NCBI GenBank assembly: GCA_900543205.1
Contig: UQQM01000023.1
Coordinates: 1-32,545 of the forward strand
Length of the DNA stretch: 32,545 nucleotides
DNA from: an uncultured Bacteroides sp.
GTDB lineage: Bacteria; Bacteroidota; Bacteroidia; Bacteroidales; UBA932
Direction: 5' to 3'
The position numbers and the translations under genes are program-made. Below are positions 31,101 through 32,545 of this stretch, one piece after another (position 1 is the stretch's first letter; each line of letters starts with the position of its first letter). The notes beneath the pieces are model-generated. The model ran no database searches, was not told the origin of the DNA, and saw nothing but the letters and a program-made list of their open reading frames with translations.

Positions 31101-31871
31101 CTATTTCAGCCTGTCGATGATGAGGCTTGCGACCTTCTTTCCGGACATCAGCATGCCGCCGAAGATGGGGCCCATTCTGGGGGTGCCGCTTACGGCGGAG
31201 GCTGCCATGCCGCAGACATAGAGGCCCGGGTATATTTCCTTGGTGCCTTCCACGACTTCCTTTTCTCCTGTGACTACGTCGAGGGAGCGCTCTCCTATTA
31301 CGTCGCCGGTATCGGTCGCCAGACGGATTCCGTTCTTGCGGGCTACGGTGCGGCACATCTCGCTGTCGTGGCCGGTACCGTCAATCACGCACTTGGCCAT
31401 GATGTTGAGGGGGTCGACATGCAGACCTTCCCTGAGCACCGGAGTCCAGTTAACTACCACTCCGCTCACTACGTTGTCCTTGAAGATAACGTCCTCTACC
31501 GAGTAGCAGTTGAAGATGGTGGCGCCTGCGTGCACCGCCCTGTAGAGCAGGGCCGAGGTGCTTTCCACGGAGTCCATGACATAGAGGCCGTTGCCGTAGC
31601 TCTCGTAGTTGATTCCGAAGTCCTTCACTATGTCGAGGGCTTCTTCCTGTACCACTATCTGGTTGAACATCATCGCGCCGCCCCACATTCCTCCGCCGGG
31701 GGAGAGCTTGCGGTCGAACTGGGCCACCTTTAGGCCGGCTTTCGCCAGATAATATGCCGCCACGATGCCTGAAGGGCCGCCTCCGACTATGGCCACGTCG
31801 AGGTCGAGGTTCCTTTCGAGCTTATTGAAATAGGTGCTTATGATACCTTTCGAGACTTGTGTTTCAATCAT
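31101..31871 (-). CDS. thi4: Thi4-type thiazole synthase, sulfide-dependent form
   Basis: Thi4 makes the ADP-thiazole precursor of thiamin from NAD and glycine. The 256-residue protein has the FAD/NAD-type fold: VGGGPSG at 29-35, SPGGGMWGGAMMF near 57-69, and a second nucleotide motif VCGMAASAVSGTPRMGPIFGGM near the C-terminus. In yeast the sulfur donor is an active-site Cys that is consumed. Here the corresponding place reads LREGLHVDP with His 151, as in archaeal and anaerobe enzymes that use free sulfide and an iron centre and turn over repeatedly. That functional reading follows from the family and was not tested here. The ATG at 31871 (MIETQVSKG) follows a promoter by 27 nt. No other thiamin gene and no TPP riboswitch were seen nearby. 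Confidence 0.93.
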   Translation of the reverse strand: MIETQVSKGIISTYFNKLERNLDLDVAIVGGGPSGIVAAYYLAKAGLKVAQFDRKLSPGGGMWGGAMMFNQIVVQEEALDIVKDFGINYESYGNGLYVMDSVESTSALLYRAVHAGATIFNCYSVEDVIFKDNVVSGVVVNWTPVLREGLHVDPLNIMAKCVIDGTGHDSEMCRTVARKNGIRLATDTGDVIGERSLDVVTGEKEVVEGTKEIYPGLYVCGMAASAVSGTPRMGPIFGGMLMSGKKVASLIIDRLK

Positions 31872-31898
31872 TTTGCCTGTTGTTTTGAATTCGGAAGG

Positions 31899-31906
31899 CA
31901 AATATA
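31899..31906 (-). promoter_or_regulatory. thi4: -7 box of thi4
   Basis: TATATTTG on the minus strand (31906-31899) is a perfect TAnnTTTG, 27 nt before the thi4 ATG. There is no TTTG 18-21 nt upstream. The short leader leaves no room for a TPP riboswitch between this box and the start codon. Confidence 0.5.
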
Positions 31907-31971
31907 CAAAACTTGGCCGAGCTATCATATCGCAATTTCAGATGATTGATTCGCCCGCCTGCGATTCGCTT

Positions 31972-32113
31972 TGCCTTATCGCCGCATCAGTGCCTCGCGG
32001 ACGGAAAAAGTCCGCCCGGCACCGGATTATACGACAATATCGGTTCTGCAATCCTGCTGCCTCGCGGCTGCAATTGCGCTTCGCAGGCGAAAAAAGCCTG
32101 CTCGGCGTCAATT
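31972..32113. repeat. 142-nt hairpin repeat, copy A
   Basis: This copy matches 32404-32545 at 139 of 142 positions; weaker similarity extends about 18 nt further upstream. It contains hairpin 1 (31990-32022: GTGCC, TC, GCGGAC, loop GGAAAAA, GTCCGC, CC, GGCAC). It also contains hairpin 2 (32073-32112: ATTG-CGC, TTC, GCAGGC, loop GAAAAAA, GCCTGC, TCG, GCG-T-CAAT). Both hairpins share the pattern TCGC, 6-bp stem, A-rich loop, CGGC. Confidence 0.9.
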
Positions 32114-32403
32114 CAGACCGCTCGGCAACTGACGGGGCATGGCAGATGTAAATACCCGAGTACAATGGTTTTTGCAAAAATGGCCTTGGAGGCCGCTGCA
32201 GGGCGGTTTTCTCTGAACAGCCTGTCCGCTAGCCGCTTCTCGGACGTTGACCAGCGGACACGCTTCGATTGCAAATGGCTGATAGCAAGCCATATCCGAA
32301 AACGTCCCGTTCCCGGGTAATTACATCCGCCAGAATAGGGTGCTCGGCGCATCAGACGGAACGCCTTGCGGCCACAATGCTTTTGGCGGGCTGCAATTTG
32401 TTA

Positions 32404-32545
32404 TGCCTTATCGCCGCATCAGTGCCTCGCGGACGGAAAAAGTCCGCCCGGCACCGGATTATACGACAATATCGGTTCTGCAATCCTGCTGCCTCGCGGC
32501 TGCAATTGCGCCTCGCAGACGAAAAAAGTCTGCTCGGCGTCAATT
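32404..32545. repeat. 142-nt hairpin repeat, copy B (reaches the window end)
   Basis: This copy is 432 nt downstream of copy A in the same orientation. Hairpin 1 (32422-32454) is identical to copy A. Hairpin 2 (32505-32544) has stem GCAGAC/GTCTGC instead of GCAGGC/GCCTGC, a paired change; the third difference is one base before the stem. The repeat may continue past the end of the window. Confidence 0.9.

Larger units (their letters stand above)
31872..32545. other. 674-nt region with no convincing protein gene, rich in hairpins
   Basis: Apart from the thi4 promoter, this stretch holds two copies of a 142-nt repeat and several other small symmetric elements. These are a perfect 12-bp palindrome TTTTTGCAAAAA (32169-32180), an inverted repeat GTCCGCT/AGCGGAC (32224-32230 and 32253-32259), and a hairpin ATGGCT/AGCCAT with a 7-nt loop (32275-32293). 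Open frames here are short, Arg/Cys-rich and without recognisable domains. The next gene beyond the window end is unknown. Confidence 0.7.

Noticed and set aside
31872..31960. TPP riboswitch in front of thi4
   Set aside because: The conserved CTGAGA and ACCTGATCTGG-type elements are absent on the minus strand and the leader after the -7 box is about 27 nt.
31938..32177. Minus-strand open frame over repeat copy A
   Set aside because: It is Arg/Cys-rich with no domain, and copy B (32352-32543) carries the same frame only because the DNA is repeated. Differences between copies preserve hairpins and change amino acids.
31972..32545. CRISPR array
   Set aside because: There are only two copies 432 nt apart, the unit is 142 nt long with internal hairpins, and no cas genes are seen.
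31972..32545. Integron attC-type sites
   Set aside because: The hairpins have perfect symmetric stems and A-rich loops without the paired R/L core sites and unpaired bases of attC, and no integrase is present.

Overview
The window looks like a chromosome segment from a GC-rich member of the Bacteroidales (Bacteroidota), probably an anaerobe. Four things point there. The tRNA-Thr/Tyr/Gly/Thr-tuf cluster is in the order I know from Bacteroidetes. There is a complete Bacteroides-aerotolerance (bat) gene cluster. Several genes are preceded by the Bacteroidota-specific promoter boxes (TTTG-type -33, TAnnTTTG -7) rather than by E. coli-type boxes. The Thi4 enzyme has the His-type active site typical of anaerobes. 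I cannot name the genus from the sequence alone.

Layout. Positions 1-1227 (minus strand) hold four tRNA genes reading into a truncated tuf. Positions 1279-6518 (minus) hold ssb, two tandem MFS transporters and dxs. aroK (plus, 6577-7071) converges on recJ (minus) with shared stop codons. Then, all minus, come recJ, a YbdG-like mechanosensitive channel and aroE. A lower-GC type II restriction-modification pair (10746-12660) lies between aroE and a long minus-strand run that reads, in transcription order, exbB-exbD-tonB-rluB-era-parC-lysS-trmH-family (21929 to 12694). truA (minus) and the bat operon (plus, 22954-31033) are divergent. The bat operon has moxR, a DUF58 gene, an unnamed membrane gene, batA, batB, batC and an in-frame batD-batE fusion, nearly all overlapping by 1-20 nt. 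It ends at a strong hairpin, after which thi4 lies convergently.

The last 674 nt (31872-32545) have no convincing protein gene. They hold a thi4 promoter and two copies, 432 nt apart, of a 142-nt repeat. Each copy carries two related hairpins with an A-rich loop. The four hairpins differ at two stem positions, and every difference is matched on the other side of the stem. This is the part of the window most likely to be undescribed.

Most of the rest is housekeeping: isoprenoid (dxs), aromatic amino acid (aroK, aroE) and thiamin (thi4) synthesis; translation and RNA modification (tuf, tRNAs, lysS, era, rluB, truA, trmH family); DNA maintenance (ssb, recJ, parC); and envelope energetics and stress (exbBD-tonB, MscS, bat). 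All calls were made by reading motifs by eye; no database search was run.
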